Shown one piece after another: positions 1-7,556 of a stretch of DNA of 64,000 nucleotides. Source of the stretch: Caldicellulosiruptor saccharolyticus DSM 8903 (GTDB taxonomy: Bacteria; Bacillota; Thermoanaerobacteria; Caldicellulosiruptorales; Caldicellulosiruptoraceae); the NCBI RefSeq assembly GCF_000016545.1, contig NC_009437.1:785501-849500 (forward strand), in the 5' to 3' direction. The notes beneath the pieces were generated by a model. It ran no database searches and was not told the origin of the DNA. It saw only the letters and a program-made list of their open reading frames with translations. The translations under genes were made by a program, and so were the position numbers. How positions within the stretch are numbered: the stretch's first letter is position 1; each line of letters begins with the position of its first letter.

Positions 1-574
1 CATTAATAGGTTAGTAGACCTTTGTATAACATCAATACCAGAAAATAATTATTCAACTTTTTATGCAATAGGTTATATCAAAAATTTCAATGATTCGCAG
101 TTAAAAGTAAATTCTAAATTGGTGAAGACCAGAGGTGAAGCAATTTTCAGAGTTGACATAAAACCAACGTGGCTTGTTGATGGAAAAATGGTTATTCCTT
201 ATGGCATTATAGTTCCGGTAATTATTAAAAATACATTCCAAAATTCAACTTCCTACGGAACAGGTGTTCAAGTATCTTATTATGGAAAAGGAGAGATAGA
301 GATAGAATACAACATTGCAAGTGTTTTAGAAGATATTAAAAAGGTCTCGGTTAGAAATGATTCATTGTATGGGAGAAGTAATGTAAATGAATTTATTTAC
401 AACTTCAAAAGCAAGAAATGGGATAGAGTTGATTTGAGCAAGGCCATCTTAATTTCAGAAAGTGATTTTGGCAAATATCTTTATAGAGGAAAATTGCGCA
501 TTAAGGTAGTTGGATTTGATAATTCTTCAGTTGCTAGCATTCCTCTTATTTCAGTAGAAGGTGGTGGAAATTAA
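1..574 (+). CDS. C-terminal part of an unknown protein, first gene of the ABC/MoxR/VWA cluster
   Basis: The reading frame is open from base 2 to the stop at 574, so the true start lies upstream of the window. About 190 residues are visible. They are rich in beta-prone segments with alternating hydrophobic and polar residues and have no membrane segment or motif I recognise. The stop is 2 bases before the ATG of the ABC ATPase, so the two are almost surely co-transcribed. It may be an extracytoplasmic or accessory partner of the exporter, but that is only inferred from position. Confidence 0.6.
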   Translation, partial: INRLVDLCITSIPENNYSTFYAIGYIKNFNDSQLKVNSKLVKTRGEAIFRVDIKPTWLVDGKMVIPYGIIVPVIIKNTFQNSTSYGTGVQVSYYGKGEIEIEYNIASVLEDIKKVSVRNDSLYGRSNVNEFIYNFKSKKWDRVDLSKAILISESDFGKYLYRGKLRIKVVGFDNSSVASIPLISVEGGGN

Positions 575-576
575 AA

Positions 577-1509
577 ATGCCGCTTTTGGAGATAGAGGGT
601 TTGACAAAGTTTTATGGGAAGAAAAAGGCTGTTGACAATCTTTCGTTTTCGGTTGAAGAAGGTCAAATATTTGGATTTGTTGGTCCAAATGGTGCTGGAA
701 AAACAACAACAATGAAAATTATGTGCGGGCTATTAAGAGCAGACGGTGGATGTGTTAAAATTAATGGTATGGACATCTCCAAAAACTTAAGCAAAATAAA
801 GGCGCTGGTTGGTTATATGCCTGACTTTTTTGGTGTATATGATAATCTTAAAGTGAATGAATATTTAGAATTTTTTGCCCACGCATACCGAATAAAAGGT
901 ACAAAAGCTCAAAAGATGATAGATGACCTTCTTGAACTTGTCCGCTTGACAGATAAAAAATATGACTTTGTTGACTCCCTTTCGCGTGGTATGAAACAGA
1001 GACTGTGTTTAGCACGATGTCTTATTCACAATCCTTTGCTTCTTGTGCTTGATGAACCGGCTTCTGGAATGGACCCGCAGTCAAGAATTGAGATGAAAGA
1101 GATATTAAAAAACCTAAAAGATATGGGAAAGACCATTATAATAAGTTCACATATATTACCAGAGCTTTCTGAACTTTGTACGCATGTGGGGATAATAAAT
1201 CAAGGCAGAATGGTTGCTCAGGGGGATATTGCACAAATTACAATGTTAGCTCATGGTACAAAGAGGATAAAGGTAAGGTTTGCAGAGGATTTTGAAGAAG
1301 CACTTACAGTATTTAAGGAATTTCCTGCTGTATCGAATGTTCAGGTAATAGAAAATGGGTACATTTTGAGCTTTGATGGCAATGACAATGATATTTTCTT
1401 GCTTATAAAAGGCTTGATTGACAGAGGAGCAAGGGTGTGTGAAGTAGGACTTGTTGAAGGCAGTTTGGAAGAGGCGTTTATGAAAGCAATTCAAGCAGTT
1501 GAAAACTGA
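577..1509 (+). CDS. ABC transporter ATP-binding protein
   Basis: This is the ATPase of an ABC-2 type exporter, 310 residues. Walker A (GPNGAGKTT) is near residues 36-44, the signature LSRGMKQR near 134-141, and Walker B with DEPASGMD near 158-166, followed by the H-loop in SSHILPELSE. The C-terminal third is the variable extension typical of DrrA/CcmA-like exporters. The permease follows immediately and overlaps or nearly overlaps it. The substrate is unknown. Similar ABC pairs sit next to MoxR/DUF58 genes in other bacteria, so a role with that module is plausible. Confidence 0.93.
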   Translation: MPLLEIEGLTKFYGKKKAVDNLSFSVEEGQIFGFVGPNGAGKTTTMKIMCGLLRADGGCVKINGMDISKNLSKIKALVGYMPDFFGVYDNLKVNEYLEFFAHAYRIKGTKAQKMIDDLLELVRLTDKKYDFVDSLSRGMKQRLCLARCLIHNPLLLVLDEPASGMDPQSRIEMKEILKNLKDMGKTIIISSHILPELSELCTHVGIINQGRMVAQGDIAQITMLAHGTKRIKVRFAEDFEEALTVFKEFPAVSNVQVIENGYILSFDGNDNDIFLLIKGLIDRGARVCEVGLVEGSLEEAFMKAIQAVEN

Positions 1510-1540
1510 AGATTTTGTTAGGCAAAGGAGTGGTGAGGTT

Positions 1541-2440
1541 TTGCAAAGAGTAAATAAATTTTTAAACTCAATATTTGCAAATCCAATTGTCACAAAAGAG
1601 ATAAAACAAAGAACAAGAAGCATGAAATTTGCTTTGACGCTGGCAGGCTGGCTTTTATTGATAACAGTTTTCAGTTTTATTTTTTTGAAAAACTTTGCCA
1701 AGGAGTTTGTTGAGGTTGAAATATATAAAACTAATGCAATAGGCTTTCAGATATTTTTAATTATACTTTTAACAGCTTTTTTTGGTATGTTGATGGTTAT
1801 TTTAACCTCACAGGCGATAGCTAAGGAAAGAGAAAATCAGACTCTCGACATTCTTCTTTCAACTACCATGAGCAACTTTGAAATAGTAATAGGTAAGATG
1901 ATTGCAGCGGCAGGTGAGGTTATAATTCTATTTTTTGCTACCTTTCCGGTATATGCTTTACTTTATCTTTATGGCCTTATGAAATTTCAAGATATATTGG
2001 GCATGTTTGTATATATCTTTGTGTTGATTTTATTTTATGGGTCCTTAGGGCTTTTAATGTCCACAGTGCTCAAAAAAAGTATTAGTGCAACAGTAGCGGT
2101 AATTGTCCTTGTAGTTGTTATAGTATTGATCAGTTACATTTCAGTAGTAGCTTTGTCAGATGTAATTAGTGCTTTACCATCTCAGCCGACAAGGAAGGAT
2201 GATTTGATAAAACTTTTGCTTACCTCTTTGAGCCCTCTTTTTGCGTTGGTAGAATATATATTTACCCAAATTGGAAGAGGCGACTTGTTTTTTACGTACG
2301 GTTATAAAGTAAAAGGTTACCAGGTTCACTTTTTGCTTTGTTTGATAGGAACATTTATTAATATAGCTCTAAGTAGTTACTTTTTAAATCCTTTAAGAAG
2401 AGGGTTTTTCAGAAAAAAAGCAAGGGCTAAAGGTGTTTGA
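1541..2440 (+). CDS. ABC-2 type transporter permease
   Basis: This is a membrane permease of about 299 residues with roughly six hydrophobic segments: an N-terminal helix near residues 30-50, a cluster through the middle, and a last one near 265-285. It begins with the short amphipathic stretch containing NPIVTKEIKQRTRS that is common in ABC-2 permeases. The frame is open upstream to a TTG at 1499 inside the ATPase gene. I chose TTG 1541 because AAGGAG at 1525-1530 lies 10 bases before it. It pairs with the ATPase just upstream. Confidence 0.85.
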   Translation: MQRVNKFLNSIFANPIVTKEIKQRTRSMKFALTLAGWLLLITVFSFIFLKNFAKEFVEVEIYKTNAIGFQIFLIILLTAFFGMLMVILTSQAIAKERENQTLDILLSTTMSNFEIVIGKMIAAAGEVIILFFATFPVYALLYLYGLMKFQDILGMFVYIFVLILFYGSLGLLMSTVLKKSISATVAVIVLVVVIVLISYISVVALSDVISALPSQPTRKDDLIKLLLTSLSPLFALVEYIFTQIGRGDLFFTYGYKVKGYQVHFLLCLIGTFINIALSSYFLNPLRRGFFRKKARAKGV

Positions 2441-2442
2441 AA

Positions 2443-3864
2443 ATGAAAGATGGCGCAGAACTGATTTTGGAATTTTTAAAAAGAGTTCAAAAAAGGCAAA
2501 TGTTTTGCATATTTTTATCTAAGCTCTGGATATTTGTTGTAATTTGTTCTTTGCAAAGCTTAGTAATAGAGTTTTTGTCAAGAGTAGTACCGGTGCATTT
2601 TAAATGGCATTTTCAAATAGGAATTAGTATATTTCTTTTTCTTGGTTATTTAATTTACATTATTAAAAGCAAGCCCTCGCTTGAAAAAACAGCACTCTTG
2701 ATTGACAGCTTTGGATTTAAAGAGATAATTACAACTTCTTTAGAATTAATTAACAGCTATGATGAGATTTCTAAGTATGTCAAAAGCTCGGCTGCCCATA
2801 TAATTAGAAACATAGATTTGAGAAAGGTTATAAAACCACAGCTTGATGTAAGAAAATGGGCAGCTGCTCTATTTGTAGTTTTGTCATCTGCAGTAATTCT
2901 TAGCATTCCCAATCCGAAGATGAAAGAGGCAGAAAGGCTGCACGTTTTGAATGTTGAGAAGAAAAATGAAATAAATAAAATTGAAGGTGTCAAAAAAGAG
3001 GTTTTTAAAAATCTAAAACTAAATGGCTTAGAAAAAAGAAAAATAGATGAAATTATCATGAAGATGAAAAAAGAGATAAAAATTGCAAAGTCCAAAGATG
3101 AAATGGAACTTGCAAAGCAGAAGGCGTGGTTTTTGCTTGAAAATTTGAAAAAGGAAAATTCAAAGAATTTTAAGCTTTTGTCTGCTGCAACCAGACTTCA
3201 AGATAATATTACTAAAGGCAAAAATTCAAATTCATCTTTATCAAATGGACAAAATACTACTTGGAAAGGTAATTCCAATAAAAAAGATTCTACTGGGAAT
3301 TCCAAAACAAAAGCAAGGTCAATGGAAGAAACTGCTAGTAGCTCAGCAAGCAGTTCAAGTTTTTCACAAAATCAAGACAGCTCAAATGGCAGTGAACAGT
3401 CAAGTTTCAAAGGGCAACAAGACAGCAATAAAAGTGGGGCAAACACCGAGGGTCAAGGCAGTAAAGAAAGCAGATCAGAAAATAGCACAAGTAATGGACA
3501 AAACAACAACAATCTACCAGCAGGCAGTGGTAGCCAGACACAGACCGATAACACACAAAATGTGGGCAGTGGACTTGGCGCAGCAATTCCAAGGACATCT
3601 TCTTTGGTATCACCACCGCAAATTTTTACAAAAAATCTACATGATATAAAGGCTTCAAACCAAGCTGTGCTTAATACTGGCAAGGAAAGTGGGAAAACGG
3701 TCCAGAAAGAGGGAATTGGGGAAAGAGGGCAAAAGGTGAACTTTAGCAGTGTTTTTTCAGAGTACAAAAAAGAGGCAAACGAGTATCTTGAAACTGATGA
3801 AGTTCCAGCATGGGCAAAAGAGATAACAAAGAGGTATTTTGAAAGCTTGGAAAATTCGAGGTGA
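2443..3864 (+). CDS. DUF4175-like membrane protein with Ser/Asn/Gln-rich linker
   Basis: The protein has about 473 residues. Two membrane helices lie near residues 20-75 and a third near 140-160. These are followed by a Lys-rich helical region and then a long low-complexity stretch (about 265-390) of Ser, Asn, Gln and Gly, and a short conserved-looking tail. This plan resembles DUF4175-type proteins encoded beside MoxR and VWA genes. A TTG at 2437 overlaps the previous stop, but ATG 2443 has AAAGGTG 7 bases upstream and is preferred. The function is unknown; the linker suggests an extracytoplasmic or flexible scaffold role. Confidence 0.75.
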   Translation: MKDGAELILEFLKRVQKRQMFCIFLSKLWIFVVICSLQSLVIEFLSRVVPVHFKWHFQIGISIFLFLGYLIYIIKSKPSLEKTALLIDSFGFKEIITTSLELINSYDEISKYVKSSAAHIIRNIDLRKVIKPQLDVRKWAAALFVVLSSAVILSIPNPKMKEAERLHVLNVEKKNEINKIEGVKKEVFKNLKLNGLEKRKIDEIIMKMKKEIKIAKSKDEMELAKQKAWFLLENLKKENSKNFKLLSAATRLQDNITKGKNSNSSLSNGQNTTWKGNSNKKDSTGNSKTKARSMEETASSSASSSSFSQNQDSSNGSEQSSFKGQQDSNKSGANTEGQGSKESRSENSTSNGQNNNNLPAGSGSQTQTDNTQNVGSGLGAAIPRTSSLVSPPQIFTKNLHDIKASNQAVLNTGKESGKTVQKEGIGERGQKVNFSSVFSEYKKEANEYLETDEVPAWAKEITKRYFESLENSR

Positions 3865-3865
3865 G

Positions 3866-4849
3866 ATGGATTTGATTTTACAGAATATTGAATATACAAT
3901 GGAAGTTTTAAACAAAATAGAAGGTGAAATTACCAAAGTCATAATTGGGCAAAAAGATATTATAAGAAAGGTCTTAATTGCTATCTTCTGCGGCGGAAAT
4001 GTTCTTTTAGAGGGTCTGCCAGGCGTGGGAAAGACTCATTTGGTAAAGTCAATTGCAAAAGTTTTAAACCTCAAGTTTTCCAGAATACAATTTACTCCTG
4101 ATTTAATGCCAGCAGACATTGTGGGTACAAATATAATTTCCAAAGACAAAGATGGTTTTTTAAATTTTACATTTCAAAAAGGTCCGATATTTGCTAATAT
4201 CATTTTGGCTGATGAGATAAACAGAGCAACACCAAAAACGCAATCGGCATTATTAGAAGCCATGCAAGAAAAAACCGTCACTGTTATGGGCACAACTTAC
4301 AAGCTTGATGAGCCGTTTTTTGTGCTTGCAACGCAAAATCCTCTTGAACAGGAAGGGACATATCCACTTCCTGAAGCACAGCAGGATAGGTTCATGTTTA
4401 AAGTGGATGTTCCACTTCCTGGCTTTGATGAGATGATTGAAATTGTCAACCTGACAACTGAAAGTCAAATGCCAGAGCCAAATAAAATAATTGAGGCACA
4501 AGAGATAATTCAAATTGGTGAGATAATCAGAAAAGTACCGATTGCAAGGCCTGTTTTGGAGTATGCTGCAAGGCTGGTTCTAAGTACACAGCCACATATA
4601 GATCAAAATGAGATTGCAAAAAAATACTTGAGGTTTGGAGCAGGTCCAAGGGCTTTGCAGCACATTGTCTTAGGTGCAAAGGCAAATGCACTATTTGAAG
4701 GAAGGCCGAATGTTGCATTTGACGATATTAAAAGTTTGGCTAAAAGCGTTCTTTGCCACAGAATTGGGCTTAACTTTGAGGCAATCTCAGAAGGTAAAAA
4801 ACCTGCTGATATTGTTGAGGAGATTTTGCAAAGTCTTAAAGAATGGTAA
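3866..4849 (+). CDS. MoxR-family AAA+ ATPase
   Basis: This is a cytoplasmic AAA+ chaperone-like ATPase of about 327 residues. Walker A (GLPGVGKT) is near residue 50. The Walker B/MoxR motif ILADEINRATPKTQSALLEAM follows near 112, then the sensor segment ATQNPLEQEGTYPLPEAQ. These are diagnostic of MoxR. MoxR proteins act with VWA-domain partners, usually in metal insertion or in assembly and stress functions, and the DUF58 and VWA genes follow directly. Start choice is uncertain: the frame extends to TTG 3839. ATG 3866 sits very close to GAGGTGAG, which would be better spaced for TTG 3872. Confidence 0.93.
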   Translation: MDLILQNIEYTMEVLNKIEGEITKVIIGQKDIIRKVLIAIFCGGNVLLEGLPGVGKTHLVKSIAKVLNLKFSRIQFTPDLMPADIVGTNIISKDKDGFLNFTFQKGPIFANIILADEINRATPKTQSALLEAMQEKTVTVMGTTYKLDEPFFVLATQNPLEQEGTYPLPEAQQDRFMFKVDVPLPGFDEMIEIVNLTTESQMPEPNKIIEAQEIIQIGEIIRKVPIARPVLEYAARLVLSTQPHIDQNEIAKKYLRFGAGPRALQHIVLGAKANALFEGRPNVAFDDIKSLAKSVLCHRIGLNFEAISEGKKPADIVEEILQSLKEW

Positions 4850-4881
4850 AAAAGGTTATAAGCAAAAGTGGTGATATTTTA

Positions 4882-5742
4882 ATGTTTGGCGGACTTGTTG
4901 ATGACAAGCTTCTTGCAAGTATCAGCAATTTGAAGTTCAAATTTAATATAAGTATAACTTCGCAATTTGAAGGTCAGCAGAAAGCAAAAGGGCGAGGGAA
5001 TTCCCTTGAGTTCAGTGACCATCGGGAATACATACCGGGTGATGACTTTAGAAGGGTGAATTTTAAGATATATGCAGCAACTCAAAGGCTTTATGTTAAA
5101 CTTTTTGAGCAAGAAAGACAAACAACATATAATTTTTTTATTGATATGTCAAAATCAATGGACTTTGGTAGCAGCACAAAAAAGGGTGATATGGCAAAAG
5201 CGCTTGTTGCATGCCTTTGTTATATTGCTTTGTCGCAACTTGATGGTGTCAATATATTTTTGGTCAAAGAGGACCATATTTTGCACTCAGGTCATTTAAA
5301 AAGCAAGCAAAGTTTCGCAAAGATTGTAAAGTTCTTAGAAGATGCACAATTTGAAGGTTTAGCAAATTTTGATAATATCAAAAATGTCTTTATTCCGCGA
5401 AAAAGTATTTCATTTATCTTTTCTGACTTTTTATTCGAAGGTGCAGAGAATGTTTTGAAAATTCTTTTGAGTAAATCTTCGTTTGTATATTGCTGTCAGG
5501 TGTTAGACAGGCTTGAAGCATTTCCTCAATTTGATTATTCATTTTGCGAGCTTATTGACAGTGAAAGTAATAAAAAGGTCAATATTGAGATTTCTGATAC
5601 CTTAATCAAATGGTATCAGCAAGAGTTAAGAAATCTTCAAAAGCTATTAAAAGAGCTGGTTCAAAAAGCAAATGGAAGGTTTTATGAGATTTTGACATCT
5701 GATAATCTAAATAAAATCTTGTTTGGGATGGTTGGAGTGTAA
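4882..5742 (+). CDS. DUF58 domain-containing protein
   Basis: This soluble protein of about 286 residues carries the DUF58 signature GRGNSLEFSDHREYIPGDDFRRVNFKIYA near its first third, followed by a VWA-like fold (FFIDMSKSM). DUF58 proteins are standard neighbours and presumed partners of MoxR ATPases. The frame is open to ATG 4843, which overlaps moxR by 7 bases. I prefer ATG 4882 because GGTGAT lies 6 bases upstream, while 4843 has no good ribosome site. Confidence 0.88.
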   Translation: MFGGLVDDKLLASISNLKFKFNISITSQFEGQQKAKGRGNSLEFSDHREYIPGDDFRRVNFKIYAATQRLYVKLFEQERQTTYNFFIDMSKSMDFGSSTKKGDMAKALVACLCYIALSQLDGVNIFLVKEDHILHSGHLKSKQSFAKIVKFLEDAQFEGLANFDNIKNVFIPRKSISFIFSDFLFEGAENVLKILLSKSSFVYCCQVLDRLEAFPQFDYSFCELIDSESNKKVNIEISDTLIKWYQQELRNLQKLLKELVQKANGRFYEILTSDNLNKILFGMVGV

Positions 5743-5744
5743 AA

Positions 5745-7556
5745 ATGAGATTTACACAGCCGCTGTATTTACTGTTTCTTTTGAGCATACCTGTACTTGT
5801 TGTGTTGTACATGATAAGACCAAAATACAAAAAGATGGTCATTTCCAGCACTTATTTGTGGGAAAGGTTAAAAAAACAAAAGAGGGTATCAAAACCGGCA
5901 CAAAAACTGAGACTAAGCCTTCTTTTGATACTGGGGATTTTAACACTTGCTGCATTTTCATTAAATCTTGCAGGTCCATATATTTCTATTACAGACACCA
6001 AAAAGAATGTCATTTTTGCATTTGATGTGGGTAGCACAATGAACTGCTTGACACATGACAACAAAACCTATCTTGAAAAATCTAAAGAAATTGCAAGAAG
6101 TATTTTAGATACACTGCCCAAAGCTTCTTATGTGAGCATTGTCACATTTTCTGACAACATTGAGGTTTTGGCAAAAGATGTTTCTCCCTCTTTTGCAAAA
6201 ATTTCTATTGGTAAAGTTCTGCCAACCTTTTATGTCACAAACTTAAAAGAAAGTATCAATGTTATTTCAAAATTGTTTGATGCCTCAAGATATACTCTCT
6301 TTTTGTTTACAGACAAAAAGGTTAAATTGCAGGATAACATACAGGTATTTGAGTTTCCAAAACCAGATGATAATGTTAGCATAGACAATGTAACACTTTC
6401 TACTTTCAGTGGTGGTTTTGATGCAGCTGTAGAGGTTACAAACAGGGGAATTAAAAGTGCAAGTTTTGAGATTGAGCTTTTTGCAGACAAAAAACTTGTT
6501 GGTGCAAAAAGTGTTGTGCTTTTGCCAAAACAGTCTGAAAGTTTGCTTTTCGAGAAAATAAAAGGGAATTATAAGATTGTGCAGGCAAGGATAAACTATC
6601 CTGACCGCTTAAGAGAAGACAATATTTTTTGGACAATTTTAGCCCCACCGCCAACTAAAAAGAAAGTTTTGTATGTTGGCAAAGGAAACTTTTTCTTGGA
6701 AAAGGCATTTTCAGCTTTTGATGATGTTGAGCTGTACAAGTTACAAGATGTAAAAAATGTAGCTGATGGCTTTGATATTTATGTATTTGATGGTATTGTT
6801 CCCCAAAAGTTTCCTAAAAAGGGAGCTTGTATATTCATTTTATCTAAAGGCAAAGATGTATCTAAACTATTAGGAGTATCAATAGGAAATAAGACAGACA
6901 TTGAAGGGTATGCAAGATTTGTGGAGTCTACCATTTCACAGAACATTGATGGAATGGAGTTTGCTGTTCAAAAAGCAATCTCAATTGATGATAAAAGACT
7001 TGAACCTGTTGCAAAACTAAACGGCAAACCAGTTATTTCTTTTGGGGTTGTAAAAAACCTTCCTACAGTATTAATTGGTTTTGCAATTGACGACAGTGAC
7101 CTTCCGCTAAAAGTCTCTTTTCCCATTTTAATAACCAATATCAAAAATACCCTTGTTAAAAGAAACCAGCCATTTGAGAAGATGACATTCTATCCGGGCG
7201 AAGAGATAAAAGTTTTTTCATATACAGATGGAAGAGCTGAGATTATTCTGCCTGATAGCAAAAAGGAAGTTGTAAATTTTTCTACATACCCTTTGGTTCT
7301 TCCTAAAAACGACCGGTTAGGAGTCTATACCTTGAATTTAAGTAATAACACAAGCTACAAGTTTGCAGTAAATTATCCTACTTATGCTCTGGATGAATCT
7401 GAAGAAAAAAAGACAGATGCTACTTTAGCTTTTTCGGAAACTGGTGCAAAGACCAATGCTAAAGCTCCGTATCTCTTGAAGGATATATTATTGATACTAT
7501 CGCTAATATTTTTGACTTTTGAGTGGATGGTGTTTATGAATGAGAATAAGTCTTGA
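5745..7556 (+). CDS. BatA-type membrane protein with degenerate VWA domain
   Basis: The protein has 603 residues. The N-terminal part is an aerotolerance-regulator (BatA) domain with two membrane helices near residues 6-24 and 58-78 separated by a short basic loop. A VWA-like domain follows, but its metal site reads DVGST where DxSxS is expected, so the metal ion site is probably impaired. After a long beta-rich extracytoplasmic region, one helix near 578-597 anchors the C-terminus. It starts 2 bases after the DUF58 stop and overlaps the next gene by 17 bases. It is presumably a membrane partner of the MoxR/DUF58 pair. Confidence 0.85.
   Translation: MRFTQPLYLLFLLSIPVLVVLYMIRPKYKKMVISSTYLWERLKKQKRVSKPAQKLRLSLLLILGILTLAAFSLNLAGPYISITDTKKNVIFAFDVGSTMNCLTHDNKTYLEKSKEIARSILDTLPKASYVSIVTFSDNIEVLAKDVSPSFAKISIGKVLPTFYVTNLKESINVISKLFDASRYTLFLFTDKKVKLQDNIQVFEFPKPDDNVSIDNVTLSTFSGGFDAAVEVTNRGIKSASFEIELFADKKLVGAKSVVLLPKQSESLLFEKIKGNYKIVQARINYPDRLREDNIFWTILAPPPTKKKVLYVGKGNFFLEKAFSAFDDVELYKLQDVKNVADGFDIYVFDGIVPQKFPKKGACIFILSKGKDVSKLLGVSIGNKTDIEGYARFVESTISQNIDGMEFAVQKAISIDDKRLEPVAKLNGKPVISFGVVKNLPTVLIGFAIDDSDLPLKVSFPILITNIKNTLVKRNQPFEKMTFYPGEEIKVFSYTDGRAEIILPDSKKEVVNFSTYPLVLPKNDRLGVYTLNLSNNTSYKFAVNYPTYALDESEEKKTDATLAFSETGAKTNAKAPYLLKDILLILSLIFLTFEWMVFMNENKS

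Noticed and set aside
3245-3900. Several frames overlapping the low-complexity region of the DUF4175-like gene
   Set aside because: They are side products of the repetitive Ser/Asn/Gln codons in other frames.
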